Made by a program: the position numbers and the translations under genes
The notes under the pieces: generated by a model
The model's database searches: none
The model's input: the letters and a program-made list of their open reading frames with translations, nothing else
Told to the model about the DNA's origin: nothing
Part shown: piece by piece, positions 42,617-52,550 of the stretch
Layout: each line of letters begins with the position of its first letter
How positions within the stretch are numbered: the stretch's first letter is position 1
Source of the DNA: Pseudoduganella lurida
GTDB lineage: Bacteria > Pseudomonadota > Gammaproteobacteria > Burkholderiales > Burkholderiaceae_D
DNA length: 64,000 nucleotides
Reading direction: 5' to 3'
NCBI RefSeq assembly: GCF_007830455.1
Contig: NZ_VLLB01000005.1
Location: 425,503-489,502 of the forward strand

Positions 42617-43459
42617 CTAGCGGGCCGGGGACGGTGCGGGAGCCGGCACAGCCGGCCGCGGTCCCAGATTGCCCTGTCCCTGCAATACCCGCGGTACCAG
42701 CCGCGCTTTCTCGGCGCCCTGGGCCAGCAGGTTCGTCAGCGGCGTGGCGAGGTAGGGCAGGGCGATCATCAGTACCAGGAAGCCGGCTGACAGCGTGATC
42801 GGGAAACCGATGCCGAACAGGTTCAGCTGCGGTGCCGCGCGCGTCAGGATGCCCAGCGCCACGTTGGTGATCAGGAGCGCCGCCACCACCGGCAGGGCCA
42901 GCTGCACGCCGGCCGAGAAGATGCGCGCGCCCCATAGTGCCACGTCCCAGAAACCGCTGCCGTTGAACAGCTTCGCGCTGATGGGCAGCGTGACGAAACT
43001 TTCCGCCAGCGCTTCCAGCAGCAGCAGGTGCACGTTCGCCACCAGCAGCGTGAGCGTGGCGATCCAGGTGAGGAACTGCGAGATGGCCGACGAGCGGCCC
43101 TGCGACATCGGGTCGAAGAAGCTGGCGAAGCCGAGGCCCATCGTCAGGCTGCTGATCTCGCCGGCCATCTCCACGGCGGCAAACACGATGCGCAGCGCGA
43201 AGCCCATCATCACGCCCGTGATCAGCTCCTTGGCAAGGATCAGCAGGCCTTCGTAGGAAGAAGGATCGGCGGCGGGAATCGCCGGCACCAGCGGGGCGAT
43301 GGCGATCGACACGACCACCCCGAACGCCAGCCGGGCGGTGCGCGGTACGCGGGCATTGCCGAACACGGGCGAGGCGGCGATGAGGCCCAGCACGCGGGTC
43401 AGCGGCCAGAGGAAGCTGGCGATCCACGTGTTGATCTCGGCCGCGGTCAGTAACAGCAT
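42617..43459 (-). CDS. fliR: Flagellar export gate protein FliR
   Basis: A 280-residue integral membrane protein with about six helices, part of the FliPQR export gate. Conserved stretches: FLWPLTRVLGLIAASPVFGNARVPRTARLAFGVVVSIAIAPLVP, MGLGFASFFDPMSQG and APQLNLFGIGFPITLSAGFLVL. The C-terminal tail is Pro/Ala-rich. It is last in the fli operon, 18 bp after fliQ. No good ribosome binding site is seen before the ATG. Confidence 0.95.
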   Translation of the reverse strand: MLLLTAAEINTWIASFLWPLTRVLGLIAASPVFGNARVPRTARLAFGVVVSIAIAPLVPAIPAADPSSYEGLLILAKELITGVMMGFALRIVFAAVEMAGEISSLTMGLGFASFFDPMSQGRSSAISQFLTWIATLTLLVANVHLLLLEALAESFVTLPISAKLFNGSGFWDVALWGARIFSAGVQLALPVVAALLITNVALGILTRAAPQLNLFGIGFPITLSAGFLVLMIALPYLATPLTNLLAQGAEKARLVPRVLQGQGNLGPRPAVPAPAPSPAR

Positions 43460-43477
43460 GCGGGAGCGGAACGCCGG

Positions 43478-43747
43478 TCAGCTGACCATGTTCGGGATGC
43501 CGCCGAAGACTTCGCGCATGTAGTCGAGCATCACGGACAGCATCCACGGCCCGGCCACCACCAGCGCGACGAACACGCCGACCAGCTTCGGGATGAACGA
43601 TAGCGTCGATTCATTGATCTGCGTGGCGGCCTGGAAGATCGACACGATCAGGCCGATCACCAGCGCCACCAGCAGCAGCGGCGCGGCCACCATCAGCGTC
43701 ACTTCCATCGCGTGGCGGCCCATCGTCATGACGGTTTCGGGGGTCAT
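43478..43747 (-). CDS. fliQ: Flagellar export gate protein FliQ
   Basis: An 89-residue protein with two transmembrane helices: MTPETVMTMGRHAMEVTLMVAAPLLLVALVIGLIVSIFQAATQINESTLSFIPKLVGVFVAL. Size and motif are exactly those of FliQ. An in-frame upstream ATG (43810) would translate a repeat element and is rejected. The ~108-bp gap to fliP is unusual for this operon because of that repeat. Confidence 0.95.
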   Translation of the reverse strand: MTPETVMTMGRHAMEVTLMVAAPLLLVALVIGLIVSIFQAATQINESTLSFIPKLVGVFVALVVAGPWMLSVMLDYMREVFGGIPNMVS

Positions 43748-43769
43748 GGCGCGCCCGGGGTATACGGTT

Positions 43770-43815
43770 GAGCTTGTGTCCATGTCGGGGTCTGACCCCA
43801 ACCTGGACACGGACT
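43770..43815. repeat. Single 46-bp GGGGTCTGACCCC element in the fliP-fliQ gap
   Basis: It begins GAGCTTGTGTCCATGTCGGG and ends TGGACACGGACTG. Its first 30 bp are identical to the element at 24541-24570. No inverted partner is nearby, so it is a solo copy inside an operon. Confidence 0.9.
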
Positions 43816-43855
43816 GGGCAGTATTGTGGTGTGATCGTCGTGCATCGCGGCGCCC

Positions 43856-44605
43856 CTACGCAAAGCTCTGGGACAGCGATCCCAGCAGCAGCTGCCAGCC
43901 GTCGACGAGGACGAAAAGCATCATCTTGAACGGCAGCGAGATCACGGCCGGCGACATCATCATCATGCCCATCGACATCAGCACGGAGGCCACCACCATG
44001 TCGATGATGAGGAACGGGATGAAGATGGCGAAACCGATCTGGAACGCCGTCTTCAGCTCGCTCGTGATGAAGGCCGGCACGAGGATGCGCATCGGCACGT
44101 CCTCCGGGCCCTGCAGCGCGGGGCTGCGCGAGATCTTCACGAACAGGGCCAGGTCGGCCTGGCGCGTCTGCTTCAGCATGAAGCCTTTCAGAGGGGCGGA
44201 GCCGCGGTCGAGCGCCTGCTGCATCGTGATCGCGTTGGCCTGCAGCGGCTGCCAGGCTTCCGTGTAGATGCGGTCGAAGGTTGGGCCCATCACGAAGAAC
44301 GTCAGGAACAGGGCGAGGCCCACCATCACCTGGTTCGGCGGCGCCGTCTGCGTGCCCAGCGCCTGGCGCAGCAGCGACAGCACGATGATGATGCGCGTAA
44401 AACCCGTCATCATCAGCAGCACGGCGGGCAGGAACGTCAGCGACGTCATCAGGATGAGCGTCTGCAGCGTCAGCCCGTACTGCGTGCCGCCGCCCGGTGC
44501 CGGACCGCTCGTGAACGCGGGGATCGTGGGCTCGGCGCCGGCAAGGAGCGGTAGCGCCAGCATCAGCGCAGGAAGGGCCCGGCGCCACATCGGTTTATTT
44601 CGCAT
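43856..44605 (-). CDS. fliP: Flagellar export gate protein FliP
   Basis: A 249-residue membrane protein with a cleavable-type N-terminal signal ([16 protein letters not shown]). Conserved parts: [58 protein letters not shown] and [41 protein letters not shown]. It overlaps fliO by 11 nt. Confidence 0.96.
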   Translation of the reverse strand: MRNKPMWRRALPALMLALPLLAGAEPTIPAFTSGPAPGGGTQYGLTLQTLILMTSLTFLPAVLLMMTGFTRIIIVLSLLRQALGTQTAPPNQVMVGLALFLTFFVMGPTFDRIYTEAWQPLQANAITMQQALDRGSAPLKGFMLKQTRQADLALFVKISRSPALQGPEDVPMRILVPAFITSELKTAFQIGFAIFIPFLIIDMVVASVLMSMGMMMMSPAVISLPFKMMLFVLVDGWQLLLGSLSQSFA

Positions 44606-45269
44606 TGCCGCCGCCGCCCCGCTTTTCGATCGTCTGCTTGAACCACTCGGCGAAGTTCGGCGCCTGCAGGCCCGGCTGCCCGGCCAGGGTGGCGGGATCG
44701 GCTTCCTGCCGCGGCAGCGTGGCCAGTGCGTTCATGCGGCCCGGCGACGCGCCCACGACGATCCACTGGTCGCCGACTTCGACGACTAGAATCCGTTCGC
44801 GTGTGCCCACCGACAGCGCGCCCACCAGCTTGACGGTGCCGCCGCCGGCCACGTGGCGCGGCCCGAAGCGCTTCAGCAGCCAGGCCAGGCCCACCACGAT
44901 CGCGAGCACCACCGCCAGCGCAAACACCGTCTGCAGCAGGCTGCCTGCGGCGGATGGGGCCGTCGACAAAGCCGGCGCGGGCGCGGCCGTGCGGGCACCG
45001 GCCAGCGCGGCCTGCTGCTCGGCCGTCGGCGTGACGGGGGCCGCGGGCAGCACGGGGCCGGGTGCGGGCGCCACAGTGGGCGACACGACGGTGGCCGGTT
45101 CGCCCGCCTTCACGGGTGCGACGGTGCGGTCGGCAGGGTTGGTGATGATGGGAGCAGGGGCCGGGGTCGAGGCAGCAGCCTGCCCGGCCACCTGCGCCAG
45201 GGCAGGCATGACGAGGCTGCCGGCCACCAGGAAGGCGGCCAGCAGCGCTGGAACGAAAGCACGCTTCAT
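44595..45269 (-). CDS. fliO: Flagellar biosynthesis protein FliO
   Basis: A 224-residue protein with an N-terminal signal-like helix and an Ala/Pro-rich periplasmic stretch (about residues 25-115). One transmembrane helix ([25 protein letters not shown]) precedes the conserved FliO domain ([37 protein letters not shown]). It is longer than enteric FliO because of the N-terminal extension. Its start overlaps the fliN stop by 4 nt (ATGA). Confidence 0.9.
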   Translation of the reverse strand: MKRAFVPALLAAFLVAGSLVMPALAQVAGQAAASTPAPAPIITNPADRTVAPVKAGEPATVVSPTVAPAPGPVLPAAPVTPTAEQQAALAGARTAAPAPALSTAPSAAGSLLQTVFALAVVLAIVVGLAWLLKRFGPRHVAGGGTVKLVGALSVGTRERILVVEVGDQWIVVGASPGRMNALATLPRQEADPATLAGQPGLQAPNFAEWFKQTIEKRGGGGNAK

Positions 45270-45682
45270 TTATTCAGTTTTCGGATGCGTTCGGACGGCG
45301 TGATGATGTCGGTGAGGCGGATACCGAACTTGTCGTTCACCACCACCACCTCGCCCTGGGCGATCAGGCAGCCGTTCACCAGCACGTCCATCGGTTCGCC
45401 GGCCAGGCCGTCCAGTTCCACCACCGAGCCCTGTGCCAGCTGCAGCAGGTTCTTGATGGCGATCTTGGTGCGGCCCAGCTCGACCGTCAGCTGGACCGGG
45501 ATATCGAGGATGAAGTCGATATCGTTGTGGGTTTCCGTCTTCGACGCCGTCTTCGAGAAATCCTTGAACACGGCCGCCGAAGCTGCCTGGCTCTGCAATG
45601 CTTCCGCTTCCGCCTTGGCCTGCTCGGCAATGGCCGCGCCCCAGTCGTCGTCGAGGTTCTGGTCGTCCTGGTTGTCCGCCAT
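45266..45682 (-). CDS. fliN: Flagellar motor switch protein FliN
   Basis: A 138-residue C-ring protein. The SpoA domain is ILDIPVQLTVELGRTKIAIKNLLQLAQGSVVELDGLAGEPMDVLVNGCLIAQGEVVVVNDKFGIRLTDII. The N-terminal acidic segment (DDQNLDDDWGAAIAEQAKAEAEAL) is variable among species. AGGAG precedes the ATG. Confidence 0.97.
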   Translation of the reverse strand: MADNQDDQNLDDDWGAAIAEQAKAEAEALQSQAASAAVFKDFSKTASKTETHNDIDFILDIPVQLTVELGRTKIAIKNLLQLAQGSVVELDGLAGEPMDVLVNGCLIAQGEVVVVNDKFGIRLTDIITPSERIRKLNK

Positions 45683-45707
45683 GATGTGCTCCTGCCTGTT
45701 GATTACG

Positions 45708-46691
45708 TCACTTGCTTAGATTATCGCTGTTGGCGAGCAGCCGCTCCACCATCAGCGCGTATTGTCCGTTCAGCACGCCGTACGTGCAATCGAGCACCGG
45801 CACGCCGTCCACGGTGGCCTCGATGGTTTCCGGGATCGTCAGCGGGATCACGTCGCCCACGCGCATGTTCAGGATCTCGTCGAAGCTCACCTTCGCCGTG
45901 CCGAGCCGCGCCACCATTTCCACTTCGGCGATCTGGATCTGCTGCGTCATCAGGCGGATCCAGCGCTTGTCCACTTCCAGCGCCTCGCCCTGCAGCGACG
46001 AGGTGAGCGCATCGCGGATCGGCTCGATCATCGAGTAGGGCATGCAGAAGTGGATCTGGCCCGACACGGAGCCTAGTTCCACCGTGAACGTGGACGCCAC
46101 CACCACCTCGTTCGGCGTGGCGATGTTGGCGAACTGCGTGTTCATCTCGGAACGGATGTATTCGAACTCGACCGGGAACACCGGCTCCCACGACTTGGTG
46201 TAGGCCTCGAACACGATATCGAGGATGCGCAGGATGATGCGCTGCTCGGTCGCCGTGAAGTCGCGGCCTTCCACGCGGGTATGGAAGCGGCCGTCGCCGC
46301 CGAACAGGTTGTCCACCAGCAGGAACACGAGGCCCGGGTCGAACACCATCAGCGCCGTGCCGCGCAGCGGCTTCATGTGGACCAGGTTCAGGTTGGTGGG
46401 CACCACCAGGTTGCGGATGAATTCGCTGTACTTCGACACCCGCACGGAACCCACCGACACCTCCGCGCTGCGGCGCAGGAAGTTGAACAGGCCCACGCGC
46501 AGCAGGCGCGCGAAACGCTCGTTGATGATCTCCAGCGTGGGCATCCGGCCGCGCACGATGCGCTCCTGCGTGGCCAGATTGTAGGTCCGGACGCCCGCAG
46601 CTTCCTCCGGCGCCTGGACATCGTCCTGGTCGCCATTGACGCCCTTTAACAGGGCATCGACTTCTTCCTGGGAGAGAAAGTTATCCGCCAT
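45708..46691 (-). CDS. fliM: Flagellar motor switch protein FliM
   Basis: A 327-residue switch protein that binds phospho-CheY. The N-terminal CheY-binding motif appears as FLSQEEVDALLKGVNG. The middle CheC-like domain includes MPTLEIINERFARLLRVGLFNFLRRSAEV and MKPLRGTALMVFDPGLVFLLVDNLFGGDGRF. The SpoA domain is C-terminal. The length matches the family. Confidence 0.97.
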   Translation of the reverse strand: MADNFLSQEEVDALLKGVNGDQDDVQAPEEAAGVRTYNLATQERIVRGRMPTLEIINERFARLLRVGLFNFLRRSAEVSVGSVRVSKYSEFIRNLVVPTNLNLVHMKPLRGTALMVFDPGLVFLLVDNLFGGDGRFHTRVEGRDFTATEQRIILRILDIVFEAYTKSWEPVFPVEFEYIRSEMNTQFANIATPNEVVVASTFTVELGSVSGQIHFCMPYSMIEPIRDALTSSLQGEALEVDKRWIRLMTQQIQIAEVEMVARLGTAKVSFDEILNMRVGDVIPLTIPETIEATVDGVPVLDCTYGVLNGQYALMVERLLANSDNLSK

Positions 46692-46726
46692 GGCTCAACT
46701 GGATGCTCACTGAATTCTTCAAAGGC

Positions 46727-47248
46727 TTACTGGATGATGAACGAGGTGAACAGCACCTCGGCCACTTCCTGTTCTTCATCGCCATCGGCAAACGGCTCGT
46801 TGACCTGGACGAGGATGTCCTTGGCCAGCTGCTGCTTGCCTTCCGGCGTGTTGATCTCGGAAGCTTTCTTGGAGGATAGCAGCAACAGGATGCGGCTGCG
46901 CACCTTCGGCATATTGCTCTTGATCGCCTCTTCCTGCTCGGCGCTCGGCACCTGCAGCGTGAACGCCAGCTGCAGGTACTGCTCGCCTTCTTCCGGCTGC
47001 AGGTTGACGGTGAACGCTTCCACCGGCACGTAGACGGGCGGGCCCTCGGCCTTCTTCTTCTTTTTCTTCTTCTCGTGCTTGACGGGTTCCTCGTCGTGCT
47101 CGGCGTCCGCGCCGCCCTTCATCATGAAGTAGGCGGCCGCGCCGCCGCCGCCCAGTACCAGCACGAGGACGGCAATGATGATGATGACCAGTTTTTTCTT
47201 GCCACCGCCGGCGGCAGGGGCGGCTTCGGCCTTGGGATCGGCTTTCAT
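46727..47248 (-). CDS. fliL: Flagellar basal-body protein FliL
   Basis: A 173-residue stator-associated protein. One transmembrane helix (KKKLVIIIIAVLVLVLGGGGAAAYFMM, about residues 17-43) is followed by a Lys-rich stretch (KHEKKKKKKKAEGPP). The periplasmic FliL domain follows (VNLQPEEGEQYLQLAFTLQVPSAEQEEAIKSNMPKVRSRILLLLSSKKASEINTPEGKQQLAKDI). It begins the fliLMNOPQR stretch after a 146-bp gap from fliK. Confidence 0.94.
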   Translation of the reverse strand: MKADPKAEAAPAAGGGKKKLVIIIIAVLVLVLGGGGAAAYFMMKGGADAEHDEEPVKHEKKKKKKKAEGPPVYVPVEAFTVNLQPEEGEQYLQLAFTLQVPSAEQEEAIKSNMPKVRSRILLLLSSKKASEINTPEGKQQLAKDILVQVNEPFADGDEEQEVAEVLFTSFIIQ

Positions 47249-47394
47249 TGTCGGTTCGCTTTATTGTTTTCGGATCAGGCCGGTGGGATGGCCCGGTACG
47301 CCATTATGTCATTATCGGTCAGAGGGGCGCGTCGGGATACGGGGAACAGCGGGCGGAACCTCCGCCAGCTCATCCGTTAAGGGCGCAGGACCGC

Positions 47395-48786
47395 TCAGGC
47401 AAACGTGTCGACGGCGCCCAGCACCGTGCGGCGCACCACCGGCTGCAGCGTGTCCTGCGGCGCACTGTCGCCCGCTTCGCCGTAGCGCGGACCGCCGGCG
47501 CGGCCGCTACCGCTGCCGCCGTTCTTCGCCTGCTCGGCAAACGCCCGCTGCTGCTCCTGCGACCCGGCGGAAACGCTGGCGTCGCCCAGCTGGATGCCGG
47601 CCTCGCTCATCATTTCACGCAGCTTCGGCAGCGCGTTCTCGATCGCCTGGCGGGTTTCCGGCTGGTGCGCCGTGAAGGTGGCGGTGGCCGAATCGTTCGA
47701 CACGTTCAGCACGATCTGCAGCGGTCCCAGGTCCGGCGGATTCAGGGTCAGCGAGGCGCTCTGGTCGCCGCCGGCCACCATCCACACGACCTTCTGGCCC
47801 AGCTGCTGTTCCCAGGCATTGCTGCCCACGCGCGCCTGCAGCTGGCTGGTGGCCACGGCCTGGGCGGCCTGCGTGGTGGCGGCCAGGGCCTGCGCGGCCT
47901 GCGGCAGGGCAGGCTGGACATTGGCGCTGGCGGCCTCGGCCAATTTCGCGGCGAATGCTTCGGCCTTCTGTTCGGTGCTCAGCACTTTCGCATCGGGCGT
48001 GGCGGCGGGTGCGCCTTCGGCGGCGGCGGCTTTGGCCTGCAGCTGCTGCAGGGCCGTGGTGTCGCCGGCCGTTGCCGCACCGCGCGACTCGGCCGGGACA
48101 TCCTTCGGGGCTGCCTCGGTGCGCGCCGTTGTTCCGGCCAGCTTGTCCGCACCGGCCTGCAACGCCGCCAGGGTGGCGGCATCGCCGGCTGCGCTGCCCT
48201 TGCCGTCGGCCACGGTGTCGGCCAGCGCGCCATCGTCCGGTGCGGCTTCGGCCGGCACCCTGGTTGCCGGTGTCAGCTGGTTGTAGGCCGCCAGCATGGC
48301 CAGCATATTGGCCATCGGGTCGGCCGCTGCTGCCGCGATGGCTTCGTCGGTGGCGTCATCCGCCGCCGCATCCGTGGCCGCGCTGTCGGCCTTGCCGTCC
48401 GCGGCCGCAGTCTGGGCGGCCTGGGCCATTGCGGCCGGGGCGGGGGCTTCGCCTGCCGGGCCGGCATCCTGCGCCGCCGCATTGCTTTCGGCGGCCTGCC
48501 TGGCATCCCTGGCCTGCTGCGCCTTGTTCGCCTGCGCGGCCTGGCTCGGCTGTGCGGAAGGTTTTGCGGCCTGCGGCGTTTTCACCTTGGCCGGCACGTT
48601 CTGCGACGTATTCTGCGACGTTCCTGCTGCCGGCTGTTCCGGCGCGGTGGAGGCGGGTGCGCGCTCGATCTCGCGCGACAGCATGTTCTTGAAGTCGGGG
48701 CCGGACGATGACGTGCCGGTGGCTGCCTGCGTCTTGGCCGTCTGCGTCTTGTTCTGCTGCTGGAGCTGGATTGCCTGGGTCTGCAT
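47395..48786 (-). CDS. fliK: Flagellar hook-length control protein FliK
   Basis: A 463-residue secreted ruler protein. The N-terminal two-thirds are low-complexity Ala/Gln-rich. The C-terminal Flg_hook domain (QQLGQKVVWMVAGGDQSASLTLNPPDLGPLQIVLNVSNDSATATFTAHQPETRQAIENALPKLREMMSEAGIQLGDASV) interacts with FlhB. I start it at ATG 48786 (MQTQAIQLQQQ); upstream extension would enter fliJ. A second FliK-like gene lies at 56092-57285. Confidence 0.92.
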   Translation of the reverse strand: MQTQAIQLQQQNKTQTAKTQAATGTSSSGPDFKNMLSREIERAPASTAPEQPAAGTSQNTSQNVPAKVKTPQAAKPSAQPSQAAQANKAQQARDARQAAESNAAAQDAGPAGEAPAPAAMAQAAQTAAADGKADSAATDAAADDATDEAIAAAAADPMANMLAMLAAYNQLTPATRVPAEAAPDDGALADTVADGKGSAAGDAATLAALQAGADKLAGTTARTEAAPKDVPAESRGAATAGDTTALQQLQAKAAAAEGAPAATPDAKVLSTEQKAEAFAAKLAEAASANVQPALPQAAQALAATTQAAQAVATSQLQARVGSNAWEQQLGQKVVWMVAGGDQSASLTLNPPDLGPLQIVLNVSNDSATATFTAHQPETRQAIENALPKLREMMSEAGIQLGDASVSAGSQEQQRAFAEQAKNGGSGSGRAGGPRYGEAGDSAPQDTLQPVVRRTVLGAVDTFA

Positions 48787-48820
48787 GGGAGCGCCTGGTG
48801 GATGAAGTGTAGGGCGCCGT

Positions 48821-49261
48821 TCAGCGCTTGAAGAAAGCCTGGCGCGAAGCGTGCTCGTCCATTGCCTTCTGGTCGCGCTTCGCCTCGACCTTCTGCAGCC
48901 GCGCGGCTTCGCGTTCGCGCAGCGTGGAATACGACACCCGCTTGCGTTCCGCCGCCTGCCAGGTGGCCTTCTCGTGCTCGCCGCGCTTCTGCGTGTGGCG
49001 CACCACCTCTTCCTGGCCGTGGATGGCACTGTCGAGCTTTTCCATGAAGGCCTGGAAATTGCGGTAGGCCATCGGCGTGATGCCGGCCTGCTGCGAGGCC
49101 TGGAACTTGCGGCCGTATTCGTCGCGGTAGCCGATCAGCATGTTGAGCTTTTCTTCCGCGTCGTTGACGGCCTTCAGGGCCGCGCCGAGCCGCTTGGCCG
49201 CGTCGTCCGTCTCGCGGCTTGCCAGGTCGATCAGCGTTTCAAGTTGGGATGTCGAGGCCAT
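48821..49261 (-). CDS. fliJ: Flagellar export protein FliJ
   Basis: A 146-residue coiled-coil protein, the central stalk of the FliI ATPase ring. Long heptad-like helices cover nearly the whole length (LETLIDLASRETDDAAKRLGAALKAVNDAEEKLNMLIGYRDEYGRKF, and an Arg/Glu-rich second half). Size and position between fliI and fliK are diagnostic. Confidence 0.93.
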   Translation of the reverse strand: MASTSQLETLIDLASRETDDAAKRLGAALKAVNDAEEKLNMLIGYRDEYGRKFQASQQAGITPMAYRNFQAFMEKLDSAIHGQEEVVRHTQKRGEHEKATWQAAERKRVSYSTLREREAARLQKVEAKRDQKAMDEHASRQAFFKR

Positions 49262-49296
49262 GATGGTGAATTATAGGCAGAGCCTGCATGTTTCAA

Positions 49297-50706
49297 TCAG
49301 TCGAACAGCGTGGCCAATTGGCCCAAGCTCTCCAGCATGTCGACCCGTTCCGTGATCTTCTGCTGCAGGAAGTGCTCGATGCGGTCGTGCAGCTCGATGG
49401 CCTGGTCGATCTTCGGATCGGTGCCGGGCGTGTAGGCGCCCACGGCGATCAGGTCGCGCGACCGTTCGTAGACGGAGAACAGCTGCTTGAGCTGGCGCGC
49501 CTTGGTCTGGTGGTCCGACGAGGTGATCGAGTGCATCGCCCGGCTGATCGACTGCTCGATGTCGATGGCGGGGTAGTGGCCCGCCTCGGCCAGGCGCCGG
49601 TTCAGCACGATGTGGCCATCGAGAATCGCGCGCGCCGAGTCGGCGATCGGATCCTGCTGGTCGTCGCCCTCGGTCAGCACGGTGTAGAAGGCCGTGATCG
49701 AACCGCCGCCTTCCTCGCCGTTGCCGGCCCGTTCCACCAGCACCGGCAGCTTGGCGAACACGGACGGCGGATAGCCCTTGGTGGCGGGCGGTTCGCCGAT
49801 CGCCAGGGCAATCTCGCGCTGCGCCATCGCGTAGCGGGTCAGCGAGTCCATGATCAGCAGCACGTGCTTGCCCTTGTCGCGGAAGTGCTCGGCAATGGCG
49901 GTGGAGTAGGCGGCGCCCTGCATGCGCATCAGCGGCGGCGTGTCGGCGGGCGCGGCCACCACGACCGAGCGGGCCAGGCCTTCCTCGCCCAGGATGTGCT
50001 CGATGAATTCCTTCACCTCGCGGCCCCGTTCGCCGATCAGGCCGACGACGATGACATCGGCCTCCGTGTAGCGTGCCATCATGCCCAGCAGCACGGACTT
50101 GCCCACGCCGGAACCGGCGAACAGGCCCATCCGCTGTCCCCGGCCCACCGTCAGCATCGCATTAATGCAGCGCACGCCCACGTTGAGCGTTTCGATGATG
50201 GGGGCGCGGCCGAGTGGATTGGCGGGGCGCACATTGATCGGCGCCGATTCGGTGCAATTGATGGGCCCCAGGCCATCGAGCGGGCGGCCGGCCGCATCGA
50301 CCACGCGGCCCAGCAGTTCCGGCCCGGCCGGCAGCTGGCGCGCGCGGTCGCTGGTGCGGCGGCGGCGGTGCGTGACGGAGCCCGGCTTCGGGATCGACGG
50401 TTCGATGGGAAACACGCGGGTGCCGGGAATGATGCCCTCCACGTCGCTCTGCGGCATGAGGAACAGCCGGTCGCCCTCGAAGCCCACCACTTCGGCCTCC
50501 ACCTTGCCACCGGCCGGCAGGGGCACGGTGCAGGCGGAACCCACCGCCAGGCGCAGGCCGACGGCCTCCATCACCAGGCCGGCCACGCGCGTGACGCGGC
50601 CCGACACCTGCATCGGCTCGACGAAATCGAGCAGCGTGTTGCAGTCGTTCAGGTAGGAACGCCAGCGGCCGGCATGCAGTGCGGGACCTTCGACAGCGGC
50701 ATCCAT
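49297..50706 (-). CDS. fliI: Flagellum-specific ATPase FliI
   Basis: A 469-residue F1-beta-like ATPase energising export. Walker A is [20 protein letters not shown]; Walker B is [40 protein letters not shown]. It also has the T3SS ATPase motif [18 protein letters not shown]-terminal and C-terminal domains are complete. It lies 2 bp after fliH. Confidence 0.97.
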   Translation of the reverse strand: MDAAVEGPALHAGRWRSYLNDCNTLLDFVEPMQVSGRVTRVAGLVMEAVGLRLAVGSACTVPLPAGGKVEAEVVGFEGDRLFLMPQSDVEGIIPGTRVFPIEPSIPKPGSVTHRRRRTSDRARQLPAGPELLGRVVDAAGRPLDGLGPINCTESAPINVRPANPLGRAPIIETLNVGVRCINAMLTVGRGQRMGLFAGSGVGKSVLLGMMARYTEADVIVVGLIGERGREVKEFIEHILGEEGLARSVVVAAPADTPPLMRMQGAAYSTAIAEHFRDKGKHVLLIMDSLTRYAMAQREIALAIGEPPATKGYPPSVFAKLPVLVERAGNGEEGGGSITAFYTVLTEGDDQQDPIADSARAILDGHIVLNRRLAEAGHYPAIDIEQSISRAMHSITSSDHQTKARQLKQLFSVYERSRDLIAVGAYTPGTDPKIDQAIELHDRIEHFLQQKITERVDMLESLGQLATLFD

Positions 50707-50708
50707 GG

Positions 50709-51506
50709 TCAGCTTCGCTCCTGGCGCTCGCGCCGGCCGTCATCCACATCGAGCCAGTCGAGATTCTTGCCGACGGCCTGCGTGAGGCGCGCCCAGCGTG
50801 CCTGGATCTGCGCGTCGATCTGGTTGCTGGGGGTGTCGATGCGGCAGCCGCCCCGTTCCAGCGTGTGGTCGTCGCTGACGATCCAGCCGGACTTGTCGAG
50901 TTCCTCGCCCATCGCGTCGCGCACGATCACGGCATCGGCCGGGTTCAGCATCAGGATGGCCGGCTTCTGGATGGTCGGCAGGTAGGCGATGGCATCCTGC
51001 ACGATCGGCAGGATCAGTTCGGGAATCACGGGCAGTGCCTGCTTGAGCATGTTGCGCGACAGGTGCAGCGCCAGGTCCAGCACGTCGTTGGCGATCAGGT
51101 TGTCGGCGCCGCGCAGCGCTTCCGAAAAACCCTCTGTCAGTGCGGCCAGCGGTGCCAGCGCGGCGGCCGTGGCTTCCTGCGCCTCGCGGAATGCCTCGTC
51201 CTCGCCGGCGCGGTGGCCCTGCTCGTAGCCTTCCTGGTAGCCCTGCTGGCGCGCTTCGGTACGGATCGCTTCCAGCTCCTCTTCGGTGGGGTAGAGGGGC
51301 GGCGGCGGCACGTTCAGCTCGCGTTCGTATTCGGCCTGCCGGGCTGCCGCCGCGGCCGCCTGCGCAGCCTGTTCGGCGGCGGCCCGCTCGCGCGCCTCGG
51401 CCTCTTCCTTCTCGCGGGCGGCCAGCGTGCTGGGCCGCAGGTCGCCGAACGATTTCAGCTCCCAGCGCTGGAAGGCGGGTTGCGCGTCTTTCGGAAAATT
51501 AGCCAA
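50709..51506 (-). CDS. fliH: Flagellar assembly protein FliH
   Basis: A 265-residue regulator of FliI. An Ala/Glu/Arg-rich helix (about residues 30-65) and the [18 protein letters not shown] region with repeated Gly spacing are typical of FliH. The C-terminal domain ([33 protein letters not shown] ... [36 protein letters not shown]) is conserved. The start is an unusual TTG at 51506, supported by AGAGG six nt upstream; no ATG is available without losing conserved sequence. Confidence 0.93.
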   Translation of the reverse strand: MANFPKDAQPAFQRWELKSFGDLRPSTLAAREKEEAEARERAAAEQAAQAAAAAARQAEYERELNVPPPPLYPTEEELEAIRTEARQQGYQEGYEQGHRAGEDEAFREAQEATAAALAPLAALTEGFSEALRGADNLIANDVLDLALHLSRNMLKQALPVIPELILPIVQDAIAYLPTIQKPAILMLNPADAVIVRDAMGEELDKSGWIVSDDHTLERGGCRIDTPSNQIDAQIQARWARLTQAVGKNLDWLDVDDGRRERQERS

Positions 51507-51551
51507 GCTCTACCTCTTTCTGACAAACGGTACGGCCGCATTCTAGGGGTT

Positions 51552-52550
51552 TTAGACGAACGAGTCTTCTCCCTTGCCACCCAACACGATCTGGCCTTCG
51601 TCGGCCAGGCGGCGCACGATCTGCAGGATGCCTTTCTGCTGCGTTTCCACTTCCGACAGGCGCACCGGTCCCTTCGATTCCAGGTCCTCGCGCATCATCT
51701 CGCTGGCGCGCGCCGACATGTTCTTGAAGATCTTCTCGCGCAGCTCCTGCGAGGCGCCCTTCAGCGCGATGATCAGCATTTCCGACTGCACTTCGCGCAG
51801 CAGCAGCTGGATGCCGCGGTCGTCGATCTCGATCAGGTTGTCGAACACGAACATCTCGTCCATGATCTTCTGCGCCATGTCGTTGTCGTAGTTCTTGATG
51901 TTCTCCATCACCGAGTTTTCCTGCTCGCCGCTCATGAAGTTCAGGATCTCGGCCGCCGCGCGCACGCCGCCCAGCGTCGATTTCTTGATGTTCTCGTTAC
52001 CGGAGAGCAGCTTGGTCAGCACGTCGTTCAGCTCGCGCAGCGCGGCCGGCTGCACGCCGTCCAGCGTGGCGATGCGCAGCACCACGTCGTTGCGCAGGCG
52101 GTCGGTGAAGTTTCCCAGAATTTCGCAGGCCTGGTCGCGCTCCAGGTGGACGAGGATGGTGGCGATGATCTGCGGGTGCTCGTTGCGGATCAGCTCGGCA
52201 ACGGACTGCGAGTCCATCCACTTCAGGCTCTCGATGCCGGAAGCGTCCTTGCCGCCGAGGATGCGCGACAGCAGCACGGAGGCCTTGTCGTCGCCCAGCG
52301 CCTTGGTCAGCACCTGGCGGATGTATTCGTCCGAATCGAGGCCGACCGTGGAGGCGGCCGCGATCTCGTCGCGGAAGTCGTCCAGCACGGACACCACCTG
52401 CTCGTGCGGGATGTTCTTCATCGTGGCCATCGAGGCGCCCAGTTTCAGCACCTCGCGCGGGCCGAGGAACTTCATCACCTCGGCCGCTTCGGCCTCGCCC
52501 AGGGCGAGCATCATGATCGCCGCTTTCTGCAGTCCGGTATTCTCAGTCAT
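51552..52550 (-). CDS. fliG: Flagellar motor switch protein FliG
   Basis: A 332-residue C-ring protein that contacts MotA-type stators. N, middle and C domains are complete: KAAIMMLALGEAEAAEVMKFLGPREV, EHPQIIATILVHLERDQACEILGNF (EHPQ motif region), and the charged C-domain helix with DLIEIDDRGIQLLLREVQSEMLIIALKGAS. It overlaps the fliF end by 8 nt. Confidence 0.97.
   Translation of the reverse strand: MTENTGLQKAAIMMLALGEAEAAEVMKFLGPREVLKLGASMATMKNIPHEQVVSVLDDFRDEIAAASTVGLDSDEYIRQVLTKALGDDKASVLLSRILGGKDASGIESLKWMDSQSVAELIRNEHPQIIATILVHLERDQACEILGNFTDRLRNDVVLRIATLDGVQPAALRELNDVLTKLLSGNENIKKSTLGGVRAAAEILNFMSGEQENSVMENIKNYDNDMAQKIMDEMFVFDNLIEIDDRGIQLLLREVQSEMLIIALKGASQELREKIFKNMSARASEMMREDLESKGPVRLSEVETQQKGILQIVRRLADEGQIVLGGKGEDSFV

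Noticed and set aside
43748..43810. N-terminal extension of FliQ from the ATG at 43810
   Set aside because: The extra 21 codons translate a repeat element. FliQ family length and start match the ATG at 43747.
47345..47375. Sigma54 promoter for fliL
   Set aside because: TGGCGGAGGTTCCGCC on the minus strand has GG/GC at the right spacing, but the sequence is better explained as a small GGCGGA/TCCGCC hairpin and lacks TTGC.
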